Shown here piece by piece: positions 46,311 to 58,350 of a DNA stretch of 64,000 nt. Position numbers and translations under genes: made by a program. How positions within the stretch are numbered: position 1 is the first letter of the stretch; the number at the start of each line of letters is the position of its first letter. Where the stretch lies: assembly GCA_035610365.1 (NCBI GenBank), contig CM069433.1, forward strand, positions 58,146,487-58,210,486. Reading direction: 5' to 3'. Below the pieces are notes generated by a model. That model saw only the letters and a program-made list of their open reading frames with translations, made no database searches and was not told where the DNA came from. The DNA comes from Aquatica leii. Its lineage: Eukaryota > Arthropoda > Insecta > Coleoptera > Lampyridae.

Positions 46311-49010
46311 TTAGAAACACAATTTTATTACTAAATTGCAGTTTGTACTTGTTTGTTTTCAAATATTGTTTTAGTTTGGATAACTGATACGTTTGTTGTA
46401 TTTCCTTGAACTTAGTTTATTGTTTAATTTAAGTACAAACATTGCTTTTATATTAAGTTAGCAATGATCTTATTCTATAATAATTTCGATCACTAGACCA
46501 GAGTATGTTCCAAAAATTATGTACGCGATTGGTGTACGGTTAGTTACACTACCTAGCTTCTTTTATTTTAAAAAAGAATTATGTTAAAGAGTATTAAAAG
46601 GTTCCTTGATGTAAACGGTTGTGTTTTTGATGTATGCTACCAATTAATAGCAAAATAGCATTTTTATAAATTCAGTTTGAATGTTAATGAACAATCATAA
46701 TAGCTTCTGTAAAATTTTGCATGCGCAAAACCAAATGTTAATCAAAATAAAATAATTTGTTTTGCAAGATTTTTGTTTCAAGGGAAATACTTATTTAATG
46801 CATGTCTACGGTTTGTGTGTTTTCAGTTATTAAAAAAATAAACATAAAAAAACTAAAAACTGTTCTTACTGTTTAATATGAAAACATAAGCACGTTTATA
46901 TCACATCTTTCTTAAGGTATTTTAATAAAATATTGTGATATTAGTTAAATCATAAAGTTATTTTAAGCTAGAGGATATAAACACTAGTTATTAATACAAA
47001 TTTAAAAACAATATTAGTTGTGTTGTGTTATCTAAACACACTTTCTACAAAATAATTTTCGTAAAAATGAATAAACTCTTCAGATACAAAACTTTAAATA
47101 CATACAGAAAATGTGACTGTATAAAATCTCACTTGAAAAATTTTTGAGTACTGTAAAACCTTATTCTAATTGACTTTAAGAAAAATATTACTTATAAATC
47201 AAACTACGAGTAAATTTTTCTTACGTATAAAATTACTTATGCAAATATTTTAATTCGTGTTTGATGCGATAGTTACAACACTTTTATAAATTCGTTTTCA
47301 ACTAAAAAATAATAGTTTTAGTAAATTGTATAGATCTGAAACTTTTTTATAATAAGTTTTAATTAACATTAAGACAAACGGCTACTAAAATGTGACCAAA
47401 AAAAGTTTAAGGGATACTTGAAAGTTTGAACAAGCACTAATGGATTAACATTAATGCTTGTCGTAAAATGTTTGCAAAAGAGGTATTTCATGCACAAAAT
47501 TTGTAAACGCCATCAGCCAGTTTTGGTCTCTAAATTTGTTTAAATACACCAATAGAAAGATATCTGTTTAGTTTGAAGTATAAATTCATTAAACTAGCCA
47601 TTAGTCACAAAGAGTTATTTGCTTTATAAATTTTAAGCAGTCTTTATATGATAGAACTTTAAAATCGTTTGATGTTAAAAACAGTTATCTGTTATATAAA
47701 TACCAAATGGGCATCTTTGAATCTGAAATTTAGATGCTTCAAGTAATTAGCTCTTTCAAGTAGCCCTTTGTATGTTTGATTACAAAATTAATAGCTGCTT
47801 AGTTTTAATGAAGTGGCTGTGTATATATATTCATTACTAAAGTGAAGATTAGCGTATCTTAAAATTTCGGGTCGTATTTTATAAATTATAAATCTTTGCA
47901 TATGAAATTACAAACTTTAGATTACATCTCATTAAAACTATATTCTGTAGATTGTAAAATCTTGTCCATTCCAAACTTTAAGTTATTTATGTACTATAAA
48001 TAAGTAAAATGTTTAAATAACTTATATTAAATTTACTCAGACAAGGCAAAATAAGATAAAGATATTTTAATTGTTAAAAGTATAATCAAGCTTTTTAAAA
48101 AGCAAAAAAGTTGTGATGCTTCGAGGCCTACTGAATTGTAGTTGTATAAAACTTTTTATTGCTCAAAAGTAGGTTTTATCAATTTAAAACTTAAAAAAAT
48201 TAAATTTTCTGTAAATTCTTATTAAAAAAGAATAGAATACAATTATGTCAATGTATAAATCAATACTTCGTTATTTTTATCTAAGATAATTATTGATAAA
48301 TAACAAAATTACATTATTTAATTGAGTTCATAGAGAGTCTAATAAATGATAATGCCGTCTCTAATTGTTATTTAGCAAGCATTAAATTGACACTAACTAA
48401 AATTAAATTTGATTATAAATGCTATTACGAATAAACGCGTCAGCATTATATTAATTTTTTTTCAAATAAACTAAAATTTTTATTTTACTATTTAAAGTAT
48501 TTGTATAGTTAAAATAAAACATATTTATATGTTTAATTGCAAGTAATAAATTGCTATAAATAGTTATTTTAGAGGTTTTAGATAATTTTCGTGTGTTTAT
48601 AATAGTATAAAACGTAATAAAATATAGTCAAGTGATTACATATTTAAAAAAAAAAAAAATAACGAACAAACAATAAAACTTGTAAAAAACATTAACAATG
48701 ATCAACAATGCCAAACCTAACTCTGTTTTTAGTATTTTTACAACACATAATGCTCGATTGAACAAAACTAAGATAATCAAACCGTTTGCTAATCATTTGT
48801 TAAAATTAACAATTGATTAAATTTAAAAGCTACTTGCACAAAACAAAAATTAAGCTTGATTAACTAATCAACACCCTCTTGTTACGTATGTTTGGCAACG
48901 GCGCAAATAAACAGTAAAATGTCAAATGTGTGTCGGTTTTGTCAATTTTGTTTAAATTTGGTTTGAATTAATTTGTGTCAGTTATCGGCGTTATCAACGT
49001 TCTAAAATCA
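46311..49010. other. AT-rich stretch without recognisable genes
   Basis: Nothing coding was recognised on either strand. The sequence is very AT-rich, with a 13-base A run near 48647. The last 150 bases (about 48890-49010) are less AT-rich and may be the 5' end of the Harbinger-type element or of its Myb-like gene. Confidence 0.5.
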
Positions 49011-49431
49011 AAAAATGAATACAGGTAAAAGAGGTTAAAACTTTACTTTTATAGAAAAGGAAGAATTTATAGAAATAATAAACAGTCAATTTATGTATTT
49101 ATTTAATAAGTAATAGTCACATATAACACTTAAATACATTCGTACATGACTTGCTACTTAAGTTTTTCGTTATCCAATCTTTTATACAACTCAAGTCGAA
49201 TATTACTGCAATATCAAAAAAAAACATTAAAAAGGTTCTAGCAGAAGATAATGTAAGTAAACCCTTAATATGTACCTATAATGAAAACAGTTGAAATTTC
49301 TACTTTACAGATATGTACATCCAAATTCAAACAACCATTGTTGACGACGTAGATATCATGGACGAGAAAAATAGACCTAACATCAATTAAATAATAATAA
49401 AGGCCAGTAAGGACAAAGTAACCTGTTTGTG

Positions 49432-50204
49432 TGTTACGGTTTACCCTGTACATATTAACTTTGTATTTGTACTTGTGAATAATTGTTATCAAAGCGCAAC
49501 GCAAATGTTGTAAAACTTGTTAGTTTATGCATTATTGTATTTTGTTAGACTAGTTTTAAGTTATTGTTATAAGACGCAGCATTGCAAGTAAGGATTTAAT
49601 CTTTTATTTTATTTTATCTTTGTAATGTTAAGTTACGCTGATTAATTATTAATTTATATTTAATTGTTTTTTCAATAATTATTAATTTTAGGCGTATTGG
49701 TAGACTTGACAGTGACGGCAATCGCGAGAATGCTATATTTCTCTAGTATTTTATTATTCTTCGGTCATCTCTCAAGTCTACCAGTTATCTACCTTAAACT
49801 AATTGTGTTGTTATTATCTAGATCGTTACAATCGCTATAATATCCAGAAAAATTCTGTGAATAAACTTTATTACGAGAGCCATTCATTTATTTCACAACA
49901 AGAAGGTCTATTCTACAAATCCATATTTCCGGCGATCCTCTTCGCGAGCCTCTGCAGTAGGTACCCTGCGTACGCTCGGTGGTCGTCGCGCCCGGACCCG
50001 GCGCCTGGTGAAATATAAAGTGGCTGGAATGGAAGACGTTGCTGCCCCCAACTCATGTTTATTACCTGTACAGGTTTTATTTTTTATTTAATTAAGCAGC
50101 ATTGCGAATCGCATTTTTATTATTTCTCTACATCTACGCATGTCTACGTAACGGATTTACCTTTATGGTTTTATCGGGCAATTTTACCCCCAGTCTTCGT
50201 TACA
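49432..50204 (+). repeat. 5' long terminal repeat of the gypsy element at 49432-55502
   Basis: 773 bases. It contains a perfect 12-base inverted repeat, TGGTAGACTTGA (49698-49709) against TCAAGTCTACCA (49772-49783), with a 62-base loop. It also has a GC-rich block (49955-50010) and an AATAAA signal near 49860. The 71-codon frame at 49803-50018 is present in both LTRs and is not considered a gene. Confidence 0.95.
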
Positions 50205-50206
50205 AA

Positions 50207-50218
50207 TGGTAGCAGAGC
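50207..50218 (+). promoter_or_regulatory. Primer-binding site complementary to initiator tRNA-Met
   Basis: TGGTAGCAGAGC, two bases after the LTR, matches the complement of the 3' end of metazoan initiator tRNA-Met (ending GCTCTGCTACCA). Initiator tRNA-Met priming is used by copia, micropia and other insect LTR elements. Confidence 0.75.
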
Positions 50219-50417
50219 GTGGTTATTTAATTAATAGTTGTTTTTAGACATGTAGTGGATTGATAATAATTGATAAATTAATTTATGTAAAATCGTAATC
50301 GCTTGTACGTTGCATGTATTTTCCTATAAGTATTTATCAGAAGGTTAAATTCTTAATGTTATCGTAGTTCACAAACATCGTTACCATTTTATTCATATCA
50401 TTTAACACTACATTTAT

Positions 50418-51470
50418 TTGTACCTTAAACGTTATTATTTAATTTCTATGTACCGTAGATTAAGAAATCGTACAATATCGCTTAGAATGGCCGATCCGAG
50501 TAATCCGGAAGTTCCTACTGTTTCCAAAACCTCTCACGAATTTGAATCCGAATTTCAACCACCCGTGAGACCTTTTTCTCCAAATATTATCGTTAATAAA
50601 TCACTTAGCTTTCCAACGGTAAAGAGTAAAACGCGAAGAACTTCAGCTGTTAAATCAAAGCGTTATTCTACTGTTGAATCACTTACTGCTATTGTTAACG
50701 ATTTACGCATTTCACAAGAAAGTCATTCTGCTATTTTACAATTGAACAAAGACGTAGTCGATCTTGCTAAAAGAGTAGCTCCTACTTCTATTAAATTTTC
50801 AGCTAATACAAATAATTTTTTTTCTAAAATACCTACTTGTTCTCACACCAATTCAGAATTCATCGCCGTGGAAAAAACGATAACAATTGCAGATATCGAC
50901 CTAAATAGTTTTTTCGCCGCTTTAATTACGAAAATATATTTTTCCATTGCTACCTGGTGGCCATCTTCGACAAAAAATAATTAGTGTCAGATCAAACCTG
51001 TCCTTATAATTAAATATCTTTCCAGGTCAGACATAATTACTTTAACAGATAGATTTGTTAATCGAACGCAAGATCTAGCTCAAGGATTCGATGAATTCGT
51101 TTCTGATATAAAGGCTATGATTTAGGCATTAGATTTTGATTAGACCGAAGAACACGTTTGCTCCATAGTCTGGGCACTATCTAATGCAAACACTTATGCT
51201 TTAATCAAATTTTTTGCTCAATTTCTTACGTGCGATGCATTAGATTCTGTTATTAAGAGAATACAAGGTATTCTTCGCAGATCTCAGGAGTTTTCTTCGT
51301 CCACTATCGAAACCCCGTCGACGAGTCGGCAACCTCCAGTTCTGCCTGGGCGCAGCGCCCCTAGTCCGCGTCCTCCACGTCCACAATGTCGCTATTGCCG
51401 TAATTATGGTCACCTAATTCAAGATTGCCGAAAGCGCCAAGCGCGAGAAGCATCTTATCCCCAATGACTA
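50418..51470 (+). pseudogene. Gag with C-terminal zinc knuckle, broken
   Basis: The first frame (50418-50984) contains a likelier start at ATG 50487 (MADPSNPEVPTVSKTSHEFE), a basic stretch and a capsid-like beginning that ends IATWWPSSTKNN and TAG. From about 51000 another frame continues the capsid (SDIITLTDRFVNRTQDLAQG, VIKRIQGILRRSQEF) with internal stops near 51123 and 51141. It finishes with a proline-rich linker and one CCHC zinc knuckle, CRYCRNYGHLIQDC (51387-51428). The order is that of a gypsy Gag ending in nucleocapsid. It is not translatable as one protein. Confidence 0.8.
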
Positions 51471-51900
51471 TTGGCAAGTTCTAAAGGCCGCTTTGACAGT
51501 AATGTCGTTCCAACGCGAATGCCCTTTATATACGTAGATATTTTTCATTTTAAATTAACTGCATTGTTGGATTCAGGTTCTACCTTCAATTTTATATCTC
51601 CTAAAATAGCCTATAAAATAACTTCGCTAAATCTCGCTAAAACAAAGTCCATCTCAGAAATCGTTTTACTTCCTGATGCTTCGTTTATTAAAATCGACAA
51701 ATCAATGAAATTATTCGTAAAATTGCTCATTTTACATGGCCTGTAATCTTCTTAATATTGCCCAAGATGAATCTTGATTTAATACTAGGATCTAAAACCT
51801 TAGCGCGAATGAAAGCTATTTTAAATATTTCAGATGCTACTCTTACATGGAAGTTTAATTCTGAAATTTCCGTTCCGTTTATCACTCGGAAGATAAATAG
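51471..51900 (+). pseudogene. Retropepsin (DSG-type) of the gypsy element
   Basis: A 91-codon frame (51471-51746) carries the aspartic protease motif ALLDSGSTFNFI, with DSG at 51570-51578, after a short N-terminal extension. The C-terminal hydrophobic-LG motif is found in the next frame as NLDLILGSKTLARM near 51770-51810. A stop or shift at about 51744 therefore separates the two halves of the enzyme. Protease is needed for Gag-Pol maturation. Confidence 0.78.
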
Positions 51901-51955
51901 AAGTATATTTTAAGCGCGATTTCCAGAAACGAAGTACTCTTTACAACCGCATGAA

Positions 51956-54376
51956 TTGCAAAAACTTAATCAAACTATTGCTAGCTATCCTGACGTTTTA
52001 ACTAAAAGAATCGGAGCGGCGTTAGGATTTGAATATTCTATAAAAGTGACTTCAAGTAAACCCGTTTATAAAACCCCATTTTACTTAAATCCTATAAGGC
52101 AACAAGAACTTGATCTTCATGTAGATAAACTACTTGAGGACGGAATTATACGCCCTAGTCATTCAGAATTTGCCAGTCCTGTGTTTTTAATTAAAAAGCG
52201 TGATAATTCTAACCGGTTAGTTGTCGATTATCGTGCTGTTAATAAGATCATAACTTATGATCCATTTCCTCCTGCTAATCAACAAACGATTTTTACGTTT
52301 CTACAAGATGCAAAAATTTTCACCTTGTTTGACATGAATTCCGCCTTTCACCAAGTTCCCTTGTCAGAAAATTCAAAAAAATATACCGCTTTCGTTACTT
52401 ATAGAGGTCACTATGAATATAACTTCTTACCCTTTGGTTTAAAAATTAGCCCAACAGGACTGAACCGTCTTACTGCCTCAGAGTTTGCAGATATTCGATT
52501 TCGATTTTTTATAAATTATTTTGACGATTTTATAATATTTTTTAAAACACCTTCAGAACATATCGAACATCTTAAAATCGTTCTCAATCGATTTCGGAAA
52601 TGCGGATTAACAATTAACCCCGACAAAACAAAATTTGCAATGGGTTCTCTTAAAATTCTCGGACATATCGTGTCTGCTCATGGTGTAGCTTTAGACCCTG
52701 AAAGAGTGTCGGCTATTAGAAACTTGCCCGTCCCTAAGAACCTTAAACAACTTCAGCAATTTATAGGAGTAGTTTCCTTTTGCTCCCGATTTATAAATAA
52801 ATTTTCAGAAATTGTTGCTCCATTGAATGAGTTAAAGAAAAAACATGTTAAGTTTTGTATTACTGATTGTCATAAAAACGCCATTACTAAATTAAAAGAT
52901 GCAGTAACAAATGCTCCAGCTTTACGCACGCCGAATTTTCATAATCAGTTTCTCGTCAGAACAGATGCCAGTCTTATTGGTATTTCAGGTGTCCTAATGC
53001 AAAACTTTGATGATGGTATTCATCCTATTTCTTTCGCGTCTAGAAAACTTTCTAATACTGAGCAAAAATATTCCACTTACGAAAGAGAATCGTTAGCAGT
53101 AATATTTGCATTAGATCGGTTTAAAGATTACCTTACTGATTCAGAATTTATTTTAGAAGTAGATTGTGATGCAATTAGATGGCTTTATAACAACCCATCG
53201 CAGTTATCCAAATTCGGAAGATGGTTGTTAAAATTATCAAAATTTAATTTTGTGATTAGACACATTCCGGGCAAGGAAAATTCAGTCGCGGACGGATTAT
53301 CGCGTCTTTTTGAAATACCCGAAAGTTCTCCCTCGATGAAAAACAACGGTTTTCCAAATGATTATACTCACACTTCTCAGCTCAACTCGCTTCTAGATAT
53401 CCCAGAGTCCTTTATCAATATTGAGAAGCAACAACACAACGATGAATATTGCAAATTCATTTTGAACCAAATTAAAAACGGGGAAAATGTTAAAAACTTT
53501 GCTGTTCAAGGCGGGTTGTTGATTTATCTAGCGGGACGAAGGAAATTAAAACGAGTCGTTATACCTGAGAAATTAAAAGCAATGATAACATTTTATTTCC
53601 ATGATTCATGCATTGGAAGTCACAACTCCATCACCAAAACGTATCGCGCTATAGCTAAGCGATTCTGGTGGCAAACTCTTTATAAAGACGTTAGAAATTA
53701 TGTTTCTTCTTGTGAACTCTGCCAGCAATGTAAACCCGCTAATACTAAAGTTAATACATATTTAGCTAGCTCACCTCCTCAAACCATTTGGGAAAAGATT
53801 TATATTGATTATGTAGGGCCCATCATTACTTCTCATCACGGATTTCGATTTATTTTGTTTGTGTTGACGGATTTTCTAAGTGGCTTAAGACTTTTCCTAC
53901 TCGTAGAGCTACCGCAGAGGTTACGGCCAAAGCGCTTACTGACTTATTCTCGACTTATGGTCCACCTAAGGTTCTTATCTCTGACAATGCCAAATGTTTT
54001 AAGAGCAACACAATTGCTCAGTTATGTACCCATTGGGGCATTCGCCAGGCTTTCACATCCTTACCACCCAAGTTCAAATCTTAGTGAGCGTTGTAACCGA
54101 AACTTAAAGTACAATTTAACTCTTTTGATTAAACAATATTCTTTAACGCATAAAGCATGGGACCAAGTCCTTCCTTTCTTCAATCTTAATTATAATTCTT
54201 CGTTCCATGAAGCTATAGGTTCATCTCCGGCTTCGGTTTTCCTTCACAGAGAAATCAACACTCCCCTAGATAATTTATGGAATCTCGAATCTTTTCCTAT
54301 CTTTGCCTGCTCCTTAACTACCAAACAAATTCAGTCTTGTCTTCAGCTAGCTCACGAACGGGCAAAAGTATTATAA
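51956..54376 (+). pseudogene. Gypsy Pol: RT, RNase H and integrase in an apparently continuous 806-codon frame
   Basis: Reverse transcriptase has FASPVFLIKKRDNSNRLVVD, TLFDMNSAFHQVPL and the catalytic YFDD at 52517-52528, then AHGVALDPERVSAI and LQQFIGVVSFCSRFI. RNase H has FLVRTDASLIGISGVLMQ, YERESLAVIFALDRFK, LEVDCDAIRWLY and NSVADGLSRLF. Integrase starts with the HHCC module (HDSCIGSHNSITKT to CELCQQC) and IYIDYVGPI (first catalytic Asp). From about 53868 to 54060 the correct integrase sequence (FPTRRATAEVT, VLISDNAKCF with the second Asp) lies in another frame, and the 806-codon frame reads across it out of frame. It then regains the true frame at HPSSNLSERCNRN (catalytic Glu). So the long frame hides about 65 wrong residues. 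Confidence 0.9.
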
Positions 54377-54617
54377 TAGAGGAAAGATTCCCGTTAATAA
54401 ATTTTTCGTTGGTCAACAAGTGCTTGTGAGAATATTTCCCACTCAAATTCCTACCGTTTCAGACTCTAAATTTATACCTCAGTGGTCTACTCCCAAAATT
54501 ATTAAAGCATTTACTTCGCCCGTATCTGTGCTCCTGGAAGATCCCGAGTCTGCCGAAATATGTAAATCACACATCCAGTTCCTAAAGGCCTATAAAACAC
54601 CTAACGCATCTTCATAA
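54377..54617 (+). pseudogene. Integrase C-terminal domain, out of frame with Pol
   Basis: After the stop at 54376 a shifted frame continues with FFVGQQVLVRIFPTQIPTVS, then FIPQWSTPKIIKAFTSPVSV and a short tail ending at 54617. The VGQxVLVR and SxKxxP-like spacing is the usual SH3-like C-terminal part of gypsy integrases. The single frameshift is near 54370. Confidence 0.75.
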
Positions 54618-54729
54618 AACGTTTAAGTCACACATCATCACTTATTGTTGTTTATTTTTTTTCCTTTTACTCATTGTCTACAGTCGACCTTTATTCCCTT
54701 ACGCTTCGCTCTCTTTCCGTCGGGGAGAC

Positions 54730-55502
54730 TGTTACGGTTTACCCTGTACATATTAACTTTGTATTTGTACTTGTGAATAATTGTTATCAAAGCGCAACGC
54801 AAATGTTGTAAAACTTGTTAGTTTATGCATTATTGTATTTTGTTAGACTAGTTTTAAGTTATTGTTATAAGACGCAGCATTGCAAGTAAGGATTTAATCT
54901 TTTATTTTATTTTATCTTTGTAATGTTAAGTTACGCTGATTAATTATTAATTTATATTTAATTGTTTTTTCAATAATTATTAATTTTAGGCGTATTGGTA
55001 GACTTGACAGTGACGGCAATCGCGAGAATGCTATATTTCTCTAGTATTTTATTATTCTTCGGTCATCTCTCAAGTCTACCAGTTATCTACCTTAAACTAA
55101 TTGTGTTGTTATTATCTAGATCGTTACAATCGCTATAATATCCAGAAAAATTCTGTGAATAAACTTTATTACGAGAGCCATTCATTTATTTCACAACAAG
55201 AAGGTCTATTCTACATATCCATATTTCCGGCGATCCTCTTCGCGAGCCTCTGCAGTAGGTACCCTGCGTACGCTCGGTGGTCGTCGCGCCCGGACCCGGC
55301 GCCTGGTGAAATATAAAGTGGCTGGAATGGAAGACGTTGCTGCCCCCAACTCATGTTTATTACCTGTACAGGTTTTATTTTTTATTTAATTAAGCAGCAT
55401 TGCGAATCGCATTTTTATTATTTCTCTACATCTACGCATGTCTACGTAACGGATTTACCTTTATGGTTTTATCGGGCAATTTTACCCCCAGTCTTCGTTA
55501 CA
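54730..55502 (+). repeat. 3' long terminal repeat of the gypsy element at 49432-55502
   Basis: 773 bases, collinear with the left LTR at an offset of 5298 with no length change. The 12-base inverted repeat is conserved (54996-55007 and 55070-55081). The purine-rich CGGGGAGAC just before it (54721-54729) is probably the polypurine tract. Confidence 0.95.
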
Positions 55503-55690
55503 TGTGGATAATAAAGTAGTATGTTGATATTCCTAAATTTTAGAAATTAAATAAAACAAGTGGTGGAACTTATACACCAGCACTTAGTACTTCAGACCAA
55601 ATTTTGGCTGCTCTGATTAATTAAGCAACACCGTTGGTTAATCCATACGATGATTGTGTTATGTACGTTGGTAATATTAATTTAAATTAA

Positions 55691-56110
55691 TTTTTTGAAA
55701 TAGAATTTTTTAGCTTTCATAGGAAAATAATTTTAATTTTCTAGGCCAGTTTTTATATTGTTTTTTAGGTTGCCTGGAAATCTACAAGCTTCATAATGTC
55801 AATATTTTTTTTTTATTTTTTTGGGTTTTTAAGACCACATTAAATATAAATACGTTATTATTATAAGCAACACATCTTACAGAAATATGTACTATGTTAG
55901 AATTATAAAAAAACAAAACAGTAAATTAATGATATATTTGGAAGCATATCTATTCTTAAACAAATTTTATCTGATTTTAGTTGGTTTAGCAAATATGTTT
56001 TTTAAGGGATATTTAATTACACTCAACTAATATTTTTTTCCAGAGGAGATTAAATGAAGATGAATGTTTAACTGTGCTTATTTTTCTAATAATGGAATAA
56101 TCTTAAATAT
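55691..56110. other. No gene recognised
   Basis: AT-rich sequence between the tail of the Myb-like fragment and the Harbinger transposase fragment. It is presumably internal sequence of the same element. Confidence 0.4.
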
Positions 56111-56114
56111 ACTT

Positions 56115-56545
56115 ACATACTATAAATCGGAGCAAAAACAGTCTTTAAAAGTGCATTACGAACAACCACATTTTAGTGCATCTGGCACTAATCTTAGCTC
56201 TTTAACTACGTCTTAACAAACATATCATATTGCTGTTGCTCTACTTCAATATCACGTGGCGGTTCAACAGCATTATATTAAAATGCAATGTTGTGTAGCA
56301 CACACCAAGCTACAATTGTACCTAAACATCGTTCAGTCTTAATGCAAAGACCAACTGACAAACATGAAAATCGACGTTTTAAAACTCCAAAGCAACGTTC
56401 AATTGAATTTTTTATTTAAATATGAGCTTGGCTGTATGCTTCCTGTGCCGGAGTATTAAGGGCTATAAAAGCTGTTAACAGATATGTTTTGCAAGGATAA
56501 CCGTTGTCACTTAAAAGGTAGCCACTTCCATACCGTCCTTGTTCG
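56115..56545 (-). pseudogene. PIF/Harbinger-type DDE transposase fragment
   Basis: On the minus strand the sequence reads GRYGSGYLLSDNGYPCKTYL (with the central catalytic Asp in LLSDNGYP), LLTAFIALNTPAQEAYSQAH, then NSIERCFGVLKRRFSCLSVG (the catalytic Glu in IERCFG) and GTIVAWCVLHNIAF. These blocks are diagnostic of HARBI1-like transposases. Stops interrupt it (after YSQAHI and after HNIAF) and the N-terminal part with the first Asp is missing. Facing the Myb-like gene on the plus strand, it reproduces the two-gene layout of Harbinger elements. Confidence 0.85.
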
Positions 56546-58350
56546 AAATTTACTGACAATTTATAGTTTTACGATGCTTAAATATCCCTTTTCTGTGTTT
56601 TCGCCAATTTCGCATTATTTTTGAGTTATTAAATTAAAAATTACATTATGAATTATAGTTTTGACTTACATTACTTATTTAGTTTCTGCGATATAAAAAA
56701 TTCATTTTTGTTGGTTACACTTTCAATCACAGCAGAATTAATTTTTATATATAAGTCGACAGTCCGTGTAATAATGATTTAAAAAAATATTTTTTATTAA
56801 TTGGAGTTAACTCGTGTTTCAGTGTTCATCGCAAATTCATGTGTTAAAAAACTTTTGGTTTTGTGCTAATTCGGTGGTGTTTTCTGACGGTACAAAATCA
56901 TTTTGGTTACAGTTTAATTTAAAAACCTTGTTTTAATCTTTTTTCCCGTACCGGGTTATAAAGTTCAGCGAAAAATCAGTTTAATTTTTATCGTTTGAAT
57001 TCGCAATTCAACAACACCTCGGCGGATTATGAATATCGTACAGATCAGCATAACATATTTTGGGACCCTTAAATTATTTTCGACGAAAAACTATTTCACG
57101 ACATGGTTACGACGGCACGTTATCCGGTCAGTTCATTCATCAATTAAAACAAATTAAGGTATTTATAAACTTCCGTATGTGATAACAGTTTGCATAAAGT
57201 TTTTAACTGTACTAATCAAGTGTAGTACAGATGGGGTTTTCTTCAAAGTTTGCATACATTGTTTAGTCTAGTTGTTCTCATCCTTCTTTTTAGTTGGTTC
57301 CGTTAGTAACAACCGCGTCACCACGCCTAGCTACAATGTCGGTGAGTAGGCGTGGTTAAAAAGCTATAATAAAAGAAAGGAAAAAACTAGGCACTATTCG
57401 TACTAATAAGATCCTCGGTTTAGTAACACATGGAATACGTCTGAACATACTAGAAAACGAATAGAATACAGCAAAAAACAATCAAAGAACTTAACTCGCG
57501 TATATATTTCTATCCCATGATAACATGTACCATCAATGTAGCTTTAAACGTAATTGATCGACCATTTAATTTACATGCAGTTACTACAAATTAATAATTG
57601 ACAAATATAATTATTTTACGTTTAAATTGATTACTAAAAACTTACCCCACTAAAGTTCTTTGTAACGAGTAGTAAATCGTTTACTACTTTTCCTATATTT
57701 ATAGACAAAAACGGGTGTAGTCTGTAAACTTACATGTATGACGTTATGTTTTAAACCTACGACTGAAAACAAAATGATTTATTATGATCAATGTATAGAT
57801 TCTTGATAGTTACAGATTACAATAAGTGATACGGTAAATACATATTAAAAAATGTAAGAGGTTTGAGGCATTTATCGCCAAAAATGGACTTTACAAATAA
57901 GCGGGATCTACAAGTGTAAACCATTGACCCCAATAATACGTCTTCTAAAAGTTACTGGATAAGTATCACACTTTAAGCCGTTTCGAAACCCCAAGAAACT
58001 TGCATTTAAATTTCTATTGGTATTGAAGCCTAGACAGCAAATTTAATAATATCGAATCTTAATGCATTTCCATTAAGCATTAGGAAAATTTAAAGTAAGT
58101 GTCTTTTCAATTGTCCTAATCATAAATTATTAGTCTAGTTTTCAAAATACACTTGCTATTAAGCATTAAATATTAATTTCTTATTTTCATATGTGCATTC
58201 ATAGTACGTATTTTCCAATTTATTGTGTATTTGCTATACGCACTAGGTAATTCACACGTAATTTACACTTGTACGTTTACCGCTTAACTTTAAACGCATC
58301 TAATAAATTTATATTTATGTTAAGTTATATTTTGATTACATTATTGTTTA
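56546..58350. other. No gene recognised; hairpin at 57320-57356
   Basis: ACCACGCCTA (57320-57329) and TAGGCGTGGT (57347-57356) form a perfect 10-base stem with a 17-base loop. The rest is AT-rich. The right end of the Harbinger-type element should lie here but was not located. Confidence 0.4.

Larger units (their letters stand above)
49432..55502 (+). mobile_element. Very young Ty3/gypsy LTR retrotransposon with broken coding region
   Basis: Two LTRs of exactly 773 bases, beginning TGTTACGG and ending CGTTACA, enclose Gag and Pol. The element is flanked by a 4-base target duplication, TGTG (49428-49431 and 55503-55506). Only one difference between the LTRs was noticed (A at about 49917 against T in the right copy). 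Gag, protease, RT, RNase H and integrase are all recognisable, but stops and frameshifts occur in Gag, between protease and RT, inside integrase and after integrase. It sits inside the Myb-like gene of a Harbinger-type element. Confidence 0.95.
49016..55690 (+). pseudogene. Myb/SANT-like protein gene interrupted by an LTR element
   Basis: An ATG at 49016 starts MNTGKRG-stop-NFTFIEKEEFIEIINS. The NFT(x)EEKxxLxEII pattern is the start of a Myb/SANT-like DNA-binding domain of the kind paired with Harbinger transposases. A later piece, NITAISKKNIKKVLAEDN, precedes a possible donor GTAAGT near 49253. After the gypsy insertion, 55545-55680 reads KLNKTSGGTYTPALSTSDQI then a stop and TPLVNPYDDC. This is the region after the domain where K(x)GGG and a short acidic motif are usual. 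The gene was already damaged by stops before or after insertion. Its partner transposase is on the opposite strand at 56115-56545. Confidence 0.5.

Noticed and set aside
49803..50018. 71-codon frame found twice (also 55101-55316)
   Set aside because: It is LTR sequence present in both repeats, with no known domain and an initiator context that is nothing special.
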